Below, one piece after another: positions 32,601 to 44,799 of a DNA stretch of 64,000 nt (positions are counted from its first letter, which is position 1; every line of letters starts with the position of its first letter). The stretch spans positions 6,068,965-6,132,964 of the forward strand of contig JACSVZ010000004.1 of NCBI GenBank assembly GCA_014706295.1, in the 5' to 3' direction. The position numbers were made by a program, and so were the translations under genes. The notes under the pieces were generated by a model. It searched no databases and was not told where the DNA came from. It was given only the letters and a program-made list of their open reading frames with translations. Source of the stretch: Lycocorax pyrrhopterus obiensis. Its lineage: Eukaryota; Chordata; Aves; Passeriformes; Paradisaeidae.

Positions 32601-35600
32601 TGGAGGTTATTATGCCTGTATCCTCCTTGCTGTGCATTCTTCCACAGAAGTGCTCACACCTGCTGTGCGTGGCCAAATAACATGAATTAAAAATGCTGCA
32701 CAGCGATGAAGTTGGGTTTCAGATGAAAATACCTCAGAACTGGTCGGCTATTAACACCTCGGGATCTCCAGCGGTCCCAATCCCTGCATCTCTCCAGGCT
32801 GCTGCTAATATAACGCAACCAGAAAAAAGGTATTTTTAACTTCCAGGTACACCTGAAGCCAAGCTGGAATCACTACAATCTCCAGCCTCCGAAGGCTGAT
32901 ACCACCCAAACCCAGTGTCTGGAGGAGGAAAAGGCCTAGAGCCATAATTTCTCCTCCCAGCCCCTGGAGCACAGCACATTGGCCCATCTGCCTTAGATAT
33001 AAAGCACATGTTCCAAGCCTGTGTTTGCCATGACAGCCATGAAATCCCCAGCCATTTTGCAGGAGCCATTATCCTTGGGGATAATAAAATTCTGTAAGAC
33101 AACAAACATAGGAGGTACCGATGCCAGGTCAGGAAAGAACTGTTTTATGGGGAGCTGTATATTAGTTTTAGGACAGAGCAACTGGCAGCCAGTGCCCTAA
33201 ATTATGTCTGGGAGACATGTGAAGTGAGACAAGTGGAATGGACAATAAATGCCAAGTGCCGCAGGCAAGGTTTATGGGGCCAACAGTGGTTTAACATTTG
33301 GGCAAATGTCTTAGACATGCTAATTTTTTGCTTCTCCCTCTGACTGAAATGACCAATTAGCTGTAACCAACCCAGCCCAAATTTAACACACCAGGTATGG
33401 AATCCTCATGGAATCCCGCTCGTGATCGATTCTGTGGGTAAATGTTCCCAAAAACACCAAGTTACTCCGAATAACAAGTAAATACAGGGAAATTGCAAAC
33501 TGCTCGCAGACATTCTGTCAAGTAAATTAATTGCTCAGTTCTACTTTATTAGGAGACCTTTATGGTCGTGGGCAAGCCTGCCTTGCTAAAATCCTTTGAT
33601 CACTCTTAATACTAGAAGTCCTCTTTTGTGAGGCTAACTTAATACTGTTGTATTCATGCAGCTTAATCTGAGTAGGTGCTAAGTGCTTTGCCAGCCGGGG
33701 AGTTGCAGAGCATGGAGGAGAGATCATTCTATTTATTCAATTTTATTCCATTCAATAGGCTGGACTTCTTTGTTTACATGATAAATTTCTCAGCTGTCAT
33801 TTTTTTCCCCCTCTCAGTTTTATGTATTATACTATGTTCTGTCATTGTGTTTTTCTGTTTCTCTTTATCAAAAATCGCAGTCATTTCAAAAAAGCTGATC
33901 TTAAATCTTTTCTGCTTCAAAATTAGCTGTTGCCTAAGCAATCACACATGCAGGTCAAAGTTTAAAGGCTGATCCTACATCCAGAGAATTCAATACCAAA
34001 AGTCTATTTGAGACCAAAGAGAGAGAAACGCAGATCCAAGACTGTAACTCGCCTTTTCAAATTTATCCACTGCAACACAAATGTAAACAAACTAGTCTAT
34101 ACATTAAAAAGAAAAAAGGAGAAAAGGGAAAAAATGGTAAGCCCTGATCTTGTTACAAGACACCATCCAATCCCAACAGGCACAGAAAGGCAAAGTCTTC
34201 GAGGGGAATCCTGGACCTGGTAAAGCCAAATTAAATAAAGCCAAGATTTCACCAAGAGACCTCTCTCTTAGTGACTTCAATTTCCAGTGCTTCAAAATGA
34301 ATTGGAAAGATACTTTAGGAAAAACAACAGAAGGAGCAAAATGTTTCCTTCAGGAAAATTTGAGGGTCAGTCCTGCAGCTTTGCTTTAATTGTGCTCCTC
34401 TTGAGATAAGAATCTCTTCGGGGTGTGAATTGCCTTGCACTCCCTGCATGTGCAATGTCCAAGGAGTGCAGGGAAGGGCCTGCAGTCTTAATGGAGGAAG
34501 AAAACACACAGAAGTTAATTTTTATCCACATCACAAACTTTCTCTGTGCCTTCCATGAATTAGGATATACAAGCAGAAAGCAAAGTAGCAATTTAAAAAA
34601 TCAGTGTAAATATTTTATCCAGAATTGAGGTAACTCATACGTCCCAAACAAGGAAGTTGCACCTTTGTTCAGATAAAATCTGAAATCCTCTTTGTTATTC
34701 TCAGAAATACGATCAAATGAACCACAAGTGCCACATGTGGGTGGTGAAGAGGGGCAGTGTTTAACTAAGGGGATTGCTGAGGTCATACAAATGATGGGAG
34801 CACTTTAAGTGCTTCTTTCTCAGGAGTCACAGTGACATTCCTGGCTTTTTTTTTTTTAATTTTATCTTACCGGATTTGCTATTTCCCCTTCCTTCTACTA
34901 GCCCTAATCAATGCTGCAGGTCAGGTTGAAAGAATGGACAGCCCTAGAGCCACATACATTTAAACCACTTTGATGCAAATATTGATCCAGGAGCATAGAC
35001 ATGTGGAGGTGCTGCTTTTTTTAATGGACGAGCTTCCCCCTCCTTCCCTTCCAGGTTTGCACTTCATGAGATAAAGCCGAAGCGTCTGCCCAAGAGCAGG
35101 AATGAATACATGAATTAACAGATCCAAAGATAGACCAGGCTCAACGATAAATTCTGTTCGACCCAGAAAGCAAGATGCCATCTGCATGAAGTGCATTTCA
35201 TGGCCTTGCTTCCTTCAGCGCTTCCATTTCTCCATTCACACTTCCGAGGCAGGGTGCTTTGGCAGCAACGTGTGCGGTGGTGGGAGAGCAGCGGTGCTGC
35301 ATGTCAGCACGAACGGGGCTGCTGACACAGAGTCCACCACAGCCCCATGCTTAATTCCCATGTACACAAGCCTATCAAAGCATTTTATTAGAAAGCCACT
35401 GTCCACAGCTTATATTTAGAAACAGAGAGCGAGTCCAAGCTGCAATCCGAAGACGAGATCAAGGGGAGGAAAGAATTCTAAGGACCGCTTTGAAATTCAA
35501 CACTAAAAAGATCTGACATTCTTCTATCTGTAGGCATTTTTAGGCTGGACTGAAAATAAAAAGAAAACCTGTTTGTACAGAGAAAGCTTGCCTGGCCCTG

Positions 35601-36660
35601 TGCCAAGACAGGAAGTCTATCAAAGCTGGGCAGTGTTTGAAAGCAACAGAATACTAGAACCAAAAAAAGAAAAGGGGGGTGTGAGGGTGAGAGAAACTAG
35701 AATGAAAAGCCTTACTTCCACGTTGACTTTTTTGCTGTTTTTCAGATGGCTGCGCACAGTTGTTGATAACTACACCCCTCCCTGTTTATTCAACTCGAGT
35801 TTTCCCTGGGCATGGCCTGACTTCCAGGTGACTGCTGCACAACCACAATGTGGACACGAGCGTCTGGATCCACACATTGGGGTGAATCAATCCAGTCCTA
35901 AGCAGAACTACCTGATTCTCACGGGATAAATCAGGCTGGGTGGTGAACAGCATGCGTAGAGGAGTCTCCCTGTGAGTTTATCAGGGATGTTAAGGCCTAA
36001 AGTTAATCCTGATGGGTCAGAGGTGGATCTGTTGTGTGGTGGAGAGCCATTCACCAGACACGTTCACAACACACGCAGGCACACAATTATAGCAACTCAG
36101 GGAATGCTGGCTCCCAGCCTTTGACCTTGGAAGAACATTAATTCTTAACAGACATCATCCGTTTTTTTAACTTCTTTAATATTTTTCCCCCTTTTTTAAT
36201 ATTTTTTTCCCGAATTTCTGGCTATAATATATTCAGGTACAAATGGTGCTGTCATCTCGAGCTACAAGTTAGAAAGTTATTACTTTTAATATGCCACTAC
36301 CTTAGGCCTCTACTGTTATGTAAAAGAAAAATAACCTTGTGTGACAGTTTAACATTGATCGATGTGCCTGCCAAATGCAAAGAGATAAATAAGCAGGTGA
36401 TGAATAAACAGCACTTCAAGTAAAGACATTACGCTGCATGCATAAAACGACGCCAGGCACCTAGGAGCTGTGGGTGGCCGGAGGTTGGCCATTTCATGCC
36501 CACTCACTAAAGCAGACTTAATCGCTTCCAATATTTTCTGTTAAAAAGCACGCTTAATGAGCCAATTTCACAAGCCCAGAGAAACTGATTATTATCTCCG
36601 AGTTCCAACTGAGTTGGTTGTTTTCCAAGAGCCGGTTTTTCCTTGACGGGATAAAAACCT
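29641..36660. other. Non-coding stretch, no gene recognised
   Basis: Seven kilobases without a supported feature. 30,904-31,795 carries three successive minus-strand open frames (89, 131 and 96 codons) in different phases, which might be an old coding relic, but no motif was recognised. 33-34.7 kb and 36.1-36.6 kb are AT-rich single-copy sequence. No CR1 end, LTR, SINE or RNA gene seen. Confidence 0.5.
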
Positions 36661-36665
36661 TTCAG

Positions 36666-36693
36666 AAAAAAAAAAAAAAATTAAAAAAAAAAA
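36666..36693 (+). repeat. A-rich simple repeat (A15-TT-A11)
   Basis: Two A runs separated by TT, directly left of the CpG-rich block. It could be the tail of a retrocopied sequence, but the bases to the left are not recognisable as such and no flanking duplication is visible. Confidence 0.9.
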
Positions 36694-36885
36694 TCCGGAG
36701 AGCAGCGAGCCCGAGCGGCGGGGAGGGCGCGGGTGGCACTAGATGGCAGCGTTGCTCCGCGGCCGGGCTGCGGGAGCGGGGCTCTGCCTCCCCGCCGTCC
36801 CCTCCCGGCACCGCGGCTCCGCTGCCCGTGCCCTCTGGCCGGCGGCTGCGCGACTCCCCAGGCGGGGAATTGGCTTCGGCTTCAC
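36694..36885. promoter_or_regulatory. Short CpG-rich island
   Basis: About 190 bp of very GC- and CpG-rich sequence (words such as GAGCGGCGGGGAGGGCGCGGG and CGGCCGGGCTGCGGGAGCGGG in part) between an A-rich run and a CR1 3' end. It contains a CTCF-like site. Open frames on both strands (up to 170 codons, running through the A tract and into the CR1) are composition artefacts. It could be a small promoter or insulator; no start-site motif was found. Confidence 0.6.
36733..36752 (+). promoter_or_regulatory. CTCF-like motif
   Basis: GCACTAGATGGCAG at 36736-36749 fits the CTCF core CCASYAGRKGGCRS except at the first base and has the favourable GTG upstream. Its location in a CpG-rich island makes real binding more plausible than for the match at 7,434. 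The two sites point the same way. Confidence 0.45.
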
Positions 36886-37050
36886 ACAACCACAGAGCCG
36901 CTCAGGTTGGAAGGGACCTCGGAGAGCAGCGAGTCCAAGCTGGGACCGATCGCCACCTGGTCACTGAGTGCCACGTCCAGGCTTTCCTTAAACAGCTCCA
37001 GGGATGGGGACTCCTCCACCTCCCTGCGCAGCCCATCCCAATGCCTTCCC
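36886..37050 (-). mobile_element. CR1 LINE 3'-end fragment (minus strand)
   Basis: On the plus strand the block reads CCACAGAGCCGCTCAGGTTGG, AAGGGACCT, GAGTCCAAGC, CACTGAGTGCCACGTCC, a TTTCCTTAAACA(G)CTCCAG stretch, GGGATGGGGACTCCTCCACC and CCATCCCAATGCC. This is the reverse complement of the avian CR1 3' untranslated region, with the element's 3' terminus at the left near 36,886 where the CACAGA-type terminal repeat is degenerate. The same landmarks occur in the opposite orientation at 52.84-53.05 kb. Only the last part of the element is present, as is usual for 5'-truncated CR1 copies. Beyond about 37,050 the similarity is lost. Confidence 0.88.
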
Positions 37051-40000
37051 ACTGTTTACCGCAGGCAAAGCAAGGCCAGCTGCCCATCCGGGCTTGGGAG
37101 GGCTGGGCAGCCTCCTTGATCCCCTTGTAAAAGCCAGCGAGTTGCTGCGGGGCGGCGGCGATTTGACCATATCGCGAATTTTAATTAGAGTCCTGCGGGG
37201 ATCTGCCTCTCGCAATCCTCCTTTCCAAGGGCTTTGGGGAGGAAAACAAGCCGGAGCGGGTCCAGCAGGGAAGGGACTTTGCATCAGGGCACCCACGTCC
37301 TTTGCAGGGTGGTGGCGATGTGCCACCTCCAGCTGCAGAGCAACGTTGGGAAAGACACACACACAAACAAAAAAACCTCAGCCCAAAGCAAAGCACACAA
37401 AAAAAGCCTCCCCAGCCCGGGATTATTGTCACCAGCAGCAGTTAGTCAATCACCACTTAGGAAAGAAACCCCAGCAACTAGACCTCGGCATATAATTAAC
37501 TCATCTATCAAAAAAAAAAAAGAGTGAACTGTTGTTGGGTTCTAAATCACAAGCCAAGTTAATTATTTTTTATGAATATTCATAGGAAACTTGTACAATT
37601 TCCAAACTAGGCCTTCAATTACTAATCAGTTAACTAAATAACTGGTATGACTACTTCTTCTCAGGAAAACCTGATTTTAAAAGTAAATAGACAAGGCCAC
37701 AGAAATTGTTTTAAAATGAGAAGACTGTTGCAAGCTGGATGGTGGAAATCCACCATTTCCAGCATGAAGGAAGAGCATGTTGAAGGATGCAAGAGACCTT
37801 GCAGAGCAGATACAGAACCTGCCGGGTTCCAGGCAGTGGAAATGCTTTAAGGCATTCATCAAAGAATTAAAATGACGCAAGACTCTGCTGTGTGTTTCCC
37901 AAGTGTACAGAACTGGGTGCTCTCAGTGACGAAGCACCAGCTCTTCCCAGGGAACTCCGAGTTCCTCACTTCATTCCGTAGGTGCTGACGTACTAACTAG
38001 GGCACCTTCCATAAAATGCTACGAACGCATCCTGTTCGCTGTCTGAAGCTCCTGACTTCTCTAGAAAGGCAGCTACGAGAGAGATTGCACACTGACACGT
38101 TATGAGCTGTTGAGATTTCATCAGAAACTCAGTTCTGCTGTGGACTTTTCTAACCCCCTTCCTTACTCAAAAAACAACATTAAAGGCCAATGCCCAACTC
38201 TTCATTCTCCTTACGACTTGCACAGAGACTAAATAAGTCAAGATACTTCTGCCAATGCATGGCAGATTCATTTATTTGAGATTAAATCCTTCGAAGATAT
38301 TTAGATATCTAATATCTACTGAAATCTGAAGTGCCCAAACGTCTTTGAGGACTTGGGCCTTAGGAGGAAGGAATATTCTGCTAAAGAGAATGTGCTAACA
38401 GAGTATTTGTATGGTCAACGTTAGCCCCGTGAATTTAAGAGGTTTCCCCTTTTATTTTGCCAGCTTAAATCAGATTTTGATTGGTTTCTGACCCAACCAA
38501 GAGACAGATTTGATGAAATAAGACTGGCAAAACTCACTTTAGGACAAAGGTTGATTTGATAATCATAATTGCATTTCTACTGTATCTATTTTCTTAAGTG
38601 TTAGTAGATTTATTGGACTTTTCCTGTATAACCTATGGCTGATTTGCAGCTTCCTTGGTAATTTCTTAGTAGGCAGTAGCAATTTCTTATATCTTCAGTA
38701 ATGTCTTGAATGTACATTTTTTATATTAATGATCTCACCAGGAGAAAAAGTGTACTGTGAATGCATGATGGCCATATGGAAAAGACAATGAAGTTTAGTA
38801 ATTAAAACTGAAAAGGGAAAGAACTATGCAGTAATTAGAACACTGATTAATCAGCTGATAATTTTATCTTGATTAATGCTGCTGATTTTCCTCTTCTTAT
38901 TGACCTAGGAAAGGTAGGTTTAGACCAATTAAATATAAATTATTCCCTTTTTTCACATTCCAGGCAGCTTCCAGTGTTCTAAGTCATACTACACTTAAGA
39001 TGCAGCACTGAATTGCTCTTACTAAATTGGGCAGCTCAACAAAAGGTAAAATAAGGTTTATGTTCCAAACATGCTGATGCTTTTATCTAAGGCAGAATCG
39101 GACGGAATCGGTTATTTCACTGTTATCTGGGGAATATTAAAATTAGATTAAATTGCAGTAGAAAAAATAGAAGACTTTGCTTGTTTTAAACCCATAACAG
39201 TAGGAAAACTAAAAGGATCCATTCATTTTATTGGGCCCAAGATATGGATGCATAATGTAGTCCTGGAGCTTAAAGAAAAGGTTCTATATTAATGCTCAGG
39301 TTTCCCTTCATGTGCAGAACTTTATTATTCAGGGGGGAAAAGTGTTGCCAGTACCAATCTCACTCCAGTGCCTGTTCACAGACCATAAACAACACCACCT
39401 ATTCTTGCTTTCCCATGCACAGTGCAGGGATTAAAGCTACTTATTTTAAACCCTGTAACAGAGAAAGGAATGTTATGTATAGCCTCATTCCTGTGCATTG
39501 ATATGTGAATCAGGGTGTTTCCTGGTGGCAGACTCCAGCACTCCACAAGCACAGAACCCTTGTGGATGTTAAAGATCCTGCTCCTTCTCGGAGATGAATA
39601 TCTGGCACGCACAGAAAAGCTCACAAGCAGGTGTCTTAATGCTGGAAATGCAGATGGAAAACGCTGCTTGCTAGGTGTTGCTTTGACTTGCTGTGGGAGG
39701 GAAACACTGCAGAGCATGGAAAACAAACCCCTGCCCCTCCTTCAGGGCTCACCTGCCATCCCACTCACCCCAGTTCCTGCAGTTTTGTGTACTGGAGCAG
39801 ACAAAGATCAGCAGCAACGTGGAAGGGGAAATCCACACAGGAAATCTAACCCCACACTCCACTGTGTTGCTTCTTGGCCGCTTTCTCTTTGCTGGATTTT
39901 CGGGGGCAGAGCAAAAACACAACTGTGTATGATGCCAAAAAAAACCTTTTAGGGAGCAAGGGGAACCCACAGACCCCGAGTGAAGGATTTCACCTGACAA

Positions 40001-43000
40001 AAGACTCCTCTTGATCCATCATCTGCACTATTCATTCAGTTATCCTTACTGTGAAACAAAAGAGCAGGTAGAATTAAATATAGCAAAGAAATTATCCAAT
40101 TGATTAACACTTCCTTGTTTTCCCTGCACTTTTAATAAAGTAAACTTTTCCCACTGGTTGTGCAACATGAGTCTAATTCTGCAAGTCAGTTTTCAAGTGT
40201 ATTTGACCACTCATAAAAATCACGTGGCTCCGTTTTCTCTCTTGGATGGAATTACTCTGCAGGGCATAATGAATTAATAAAAAAATAATGACCACGCAGT
40301 AGAAAATGTTCTGTTGGGATATAAATAACTTGTTAACAAGCACATACAGGTGTGCATAAGAAAAATACATCTTTCTGAAGGAGAAGTAGCTAAACAAAGA
40401 ATAGGAAGAAACCAAAACAGCACTGGAGAGTTTTTGCATTATTACATCAACCCAGTTTGTTCATGTCTTTTATTATCAACAGAAATGGCACTTCTGTGTC
40501 CTCTGGTCAGGGAACAAAATAAAGGATGCCCTAAGTTTGAACCAGATCAGGTGAGTGAAACTGGATGGATTAACCACGGGATAGCAAATCATTGTGTCAC
40601 CACTCCAACCCCAAATTTGGCTGATTGTACAATAAAAAGTGCTTTTTTTGTAACTGATTGCCTTTATGTTCACAATAATCCAAACTTTGCAAATTTTTAG
40701 GTATTCTACGGAGGCTAAGTATTACATATTAATAGGTGAACCATGCACCTATGAGAAATCTTATCCTGCAATATATTTGCTCTATGCCTAAACAAAAAAT
40801 TTTCAGTTTCCCCTTTCAGAGATCTAAATTCCATAGGCACAAAATTAAGAAATGAGGGAGGGTGGGCATAAACCTGGGATGAATTTCCATAGCTAAACAA
40901 AGAAAAATAAATATCCCATTAATTCCATTTCCCAGATGTCACATCTTATCCTGGCTACACTTGGGCTGTTTTGCTGTGGTTCTAAGCTTTTGGGGAAAGG
41001 AATGTGCAATGCCAAACATAGGCTGGGCTTATTTAGAAAGGGACAAAGGTTGATGTTTTCAAATCAAGGTCCTAAAGTACAGCTCTAAAAGGTGCATTCT
41101 CAACTGTGCATGTGTGGTGTCCCATAAAAGTATCAATCATCTGCCAATTCTTGGGCATCTCAGAGTTCAGCATTTTTCAAATCAGGTCACTCCATCTAAG
41201 GATGGATTTTTCCAGCTAAATTTTAGGCATTGCAGTTTGAAAGGGAGCTGGACTGTGTTGAACTAGCTGGAAGCACATCTAACTGGGAACATGTTGTCTG
41301 TTCAACCACAGAAGTTGCAAAACAAAAGGAAGCCAAGAATCTGAGAAACAGTAACATAAATAATTTTCAACTACAGCCATGCAACTGCTGTCGAATGACA
41401 ATTTTCTTGAAAAAAAAATTGTAGATCAAGAGATGCAAAATATGAATTCAGCTAAAAGTAAGGCAGAATCCACAAGAAGCAAACACCACATCCCCATTCC
41501 TTATAATCCCATTTGTGCATGAGCCACACAATAGAGTGGAAGGAACAATAAGAGAGACCCTTCACATATTCTTACTCATTGGAAAGCTTTTGTATGTGAC
41601 TGAGGAGCAGAATATAATTATATATAATTAAGTATAACTAGTATCCTAGCTTTTAAGTACAACTATATACTAGTAATATCCCAAATTGCTAGGATTCCAC
41701 CAGGAGAAGGGAAAAAATTCAGTGACTAGACAGACTGTGTCTGATAGTTTGAAAAAATGCACTGTGCACAGTGAAGTGTTCATTTTTATACCACTATTTC
41801 CACAAATATTTTCAACAAAAAGAAATGTTGTAGACAACAAAATTCAATACTGTAGAATTTTAATATAAACTGAGATTCCTAAGATTGATTATCAGTGCTG
41901 TTTTATAAATCAGCACAGTAACACCAACTTCATTTAACAGAAGCATGTTTCAGGATCCCAAATGAAAGGAAAGCGAAGCCATTGCTGTTTCGAATAGCTT
42001 TAGGTGCCTCAAAACCTAATTACATAGACACAAGCAAACGGCTAAAAAATACAACAAATTTCAGAAACAAGGAAGATGTAAATTACCAGGGCCAACACTT
42101 TTAATTTTAATTCATAATTGAGTAGTTGCCTGAAATTTCACAACTTTGGTTCAGAAAAGTCAAGGCATTTTTATCTCAAACTCATGCAATGGTCTTACTT
42201 TGGATAACATTCTGAATTAATTTACACCAGTGGGAAGCTCTTAGGTAAAGCAGCTGCTTAGGGGTTTCAGCACAATCACCTGCAATAATAACATTGCTGA
42301 ATTTAGAGCAAGAGGATGGAGCTGAACTTGATGGAAGGATGCACTGATACACAAGTTAGAGGTAAATTCCACTTCAAAGTAACAAGGACCCCAGCAAAAC
42401 GAAGGGAATGTAACAGGTTGGAAAGGATGGAGCGGGAGACCCACAGAAAAACACCCAAAATGCTAACAAGGAAGGTATTTAAAGCTCAGAGTGAATGGCA
42501 ATAAATTTTCTATTAACAACACTGTCCAAAAGTAAATAACCATCTGATTTACTAAACCTGGAAGACAAACAGAAAGACAGACACAACAACACCAAAGTCT
42601 GATACAAAATTATTTTAAAAATCATCCAAAGACACAGTGTTAAGGTTGATGATACTCAATAAAAAACTTTACTAGAAGGAAAAGGAAAGTGAGGAGGCTA
42701 CTCATTATGTCCGATTTGTTATTAAGATCACAACATGCTATAAGTACAACTGAAATTATGGGAGGAAGTTTATGGAAAGAGTCAAGACCAAACATTGCTC
42801 CAAAGCCATGCAAAAGCCAACAAGAGGGCCCAGGCTCTAGCACTGGAAATCCAGCTGAGCTCCTCTGAATTCTACCAGACAGGGCACAGAGGCTACTTTG
42901 ATTTAGCTAAAAAAGTGCCTCAAAGTAATGAAAAGTCTGTGTAATCAGCAAAGAAAACACTGAAGTTCATTTCATTACGTGGTTGATAAACTAGAGAGAG

Positions 43001-44660
43001 TAAGAACAACATTGTAAGTCGAACAAACATAACAAATATTCTAAAATAAGGATGAGAAATGCCTGCAGAAAAATCAGGAGTACCATTCCAGCAACTTATC
43101 ACAAACAGTATCAATCCGATCCATTCAGTGCCTGTTATTGTACGGAAATTAAAAATCCCGAAGTGAAACCTTCCCAGGGAAGCCAAGTCATCAATGTTAC
43201 CCAACTCTGCCATATGCCACACCATTTTTTCATCATTTCATCACTTGTGCAATTCCATACAAAACAATGTTCAGTGTTAGCAGCTCCAGTGATAAAACGA
43301 GCACATCTGAACAAAGAATCACCGGAACAGAGGAGACAAGGCTAGAAAAATTAAAAGGTGATGATATAATCTGAGGGAGATTCAGCACTATAAACAAAAT
43401 AATCTGTGATCTCAACATCTTGTTGCCAGTAATCTGAGGCATAGGCTCCCAGATCCCAATCTCGTGCCAAGAATTCATTGTGGCAAATGATGGAGAGATA
43501 CGGTAAAAAAGGAACATGTTCACAGAGCAGCTACGAAATCCATCTCCTAACACTCCAAAGAGTACCAGAGCCAACGGGGTGTCCAGAGGGTCTCCAAGAC
43601 AGTGAACAGACCTCACCAGGAAGGGATGCTCCAGGTCTGGAGGAGTGACAGGGAAGGAGCTCCAAAGACCCAGAACTACAGTGGAGCACAGTGCTCCCAA
43701 CTCACATTTTAGAGGTGCCCACCAGGAGAAGTCACCCCCTGTGGTTCAGCGATAGCCAATCGGTCCCATTTGAAGAACACCCACTTAGCTACATTGTGTG
43801 AACCTCTAGGTTTCAACCAACCTCCACTTTCACATGCACAGGAAGATACTGCTTGCTCATGTAAAACTCAGTGTTCAGCTAACTTAAAAAACTCCCTCTC
43901 CCACCCAACAGAGACTTGCCAGTCGCACTCCAAGTCTTGGCCAGTTTTTAGACTTGAAAAATTGCATTCCTAAATAATGCAACATTACAGAACAATTCTC
44001 CTGCAGAAGAAACAACTACACCTCACACCTCTCAACAAATGCATTCGGCATTTCCTTCCTAATATTTCTGGTGGTTCATAGCTTTCAACAAATGGCACTA
44101 TTTATGCTTTTCTCCTACTGTTCAGACAGCCCAAGTTCTTCACTCCCAGCATCATTGAAGGCTCCTCTGGAGTCCCATCAGGATTTTTTTTCCAAACCTG
44201 TAGCTCCCAGCTAACTGAACACGCTGTCAATTCTCCACAAAGCTTCACCTTCTCTTTCCAGCAATTTTTTTTCCTCCCAGTCTCAGCAACCCACGATTCC
44301 ACACCCAGGCATAGTTGTATTTCTTCTCAGAGAAGCCATGACTGCCCTTGGTCAAAATTATTCTGTACTTTTCTGCAGCCCCAACAGCACTTTTCACAGT
44401 CAGGATTATTCTCCACATTGTTGTCTGCAGTCAAAGTCACTCAAAAATTCCTATGGTCCCAGCAGCACTAAAAATACATAACAGCCTCCTTACAATAATG
44501 GCTGTGAATCACAGCACTCCTCAGCTGACATAAGTAGTTAAAATAGTTTAAAAAAAAGTTAAAATAAAACTTTTTAAAAGTTCAAGTGAAAAATGAAAAA
44601 AGGTTGAAAAGGACTCCCCTACCGTCTAACAATATTAAAGTCTGCCTCAAATTTACAAAC
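37051..44660. other. Non-coding stretch, no gene recognised
   Basis: 37.05-37.45 kb remains GC-rich and gives overlapping frames on both strands (up to 163 codons) without a domain. 38.4-39.3 kb is AT-rich and motif-dense. 42.3-43.75 kb contains a 155-codon minus-strand frame (43,233-43,700) and a 101-codon one (42,920-43,225), neither recognisable. An AT palindromic patch (TATAATTATATATAATTA) lies near 41,613. No repeat family was identified. Confidence 0.5.
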
Positions 44661-44671
44661 GTACTCAGCAA

Positions 44672-44785
44672 CATCAAACGCGCCGGCTTCAAACACACGC
44701 GGCAGCTTCAAACCTGGCAGCTTCAAATGCGGCAGCTTCAAACACACGCGGCAGCTTCAAACGCGGCAGCTTCAAACACTTTTGT
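44672..44785 (+). repeat. GC-rich short tandem array, 15/19-bp units
   Basis: About six to seven imperfect head-to-tail copies built on GGCAGCTTCAAACGC (15 bp), some with an extra ACAC making 19 bp; the first copies (ATCAAACGCGCC, GGCTTCAAACACACGC) are diverged. It is immediately followed by GGCAGCCATCTTGC, a YY1-type word that shares the GGCAGC start of the unit. The mixture of 15- and 19-bp units breaks any reading frame. A small CpG-containing pocket in AT-rich sequence. Confidence 0.9.
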
Positions 44786-44799
44786 GGCAGCCATCTTGC
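44786..44799 (-). promoter_or_regulatory. YY1-type element beside the short tandem array
   Basis: The minus strand reads GCAAGATGGCTGCC, close to the YY1 consensus CAAGATGGCGGC and also a good translation-start context. The minus-strand frame from this ATG runs into the tandem array and stops after about 18 codons, so a protein is not supported. Promoter activity is a guess from the motif. Confidence 0.35.

Noticed and set aside
36618..37130. 170-codon plus-strand open frame, the longest in the window
   Set aside because: It reads through an A15 tract, the CpG island and an antisense CR1 3' end. Length comes from GC-rich composition, and frames on the other strand are equally open.
37004..37495. 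163-codon plus-strand open frame
   Set aside because: It starts in CR1-derived sequence and runs on through GC-rich DNA. No domain.
43233..43700. 155-codon minus-strand frame with hydrophobic stretches
   Set aside because: No family motif. The hydrophobic look fits minus-strand reading of AT-rich DNA. A membrane protein was considered and not supported.
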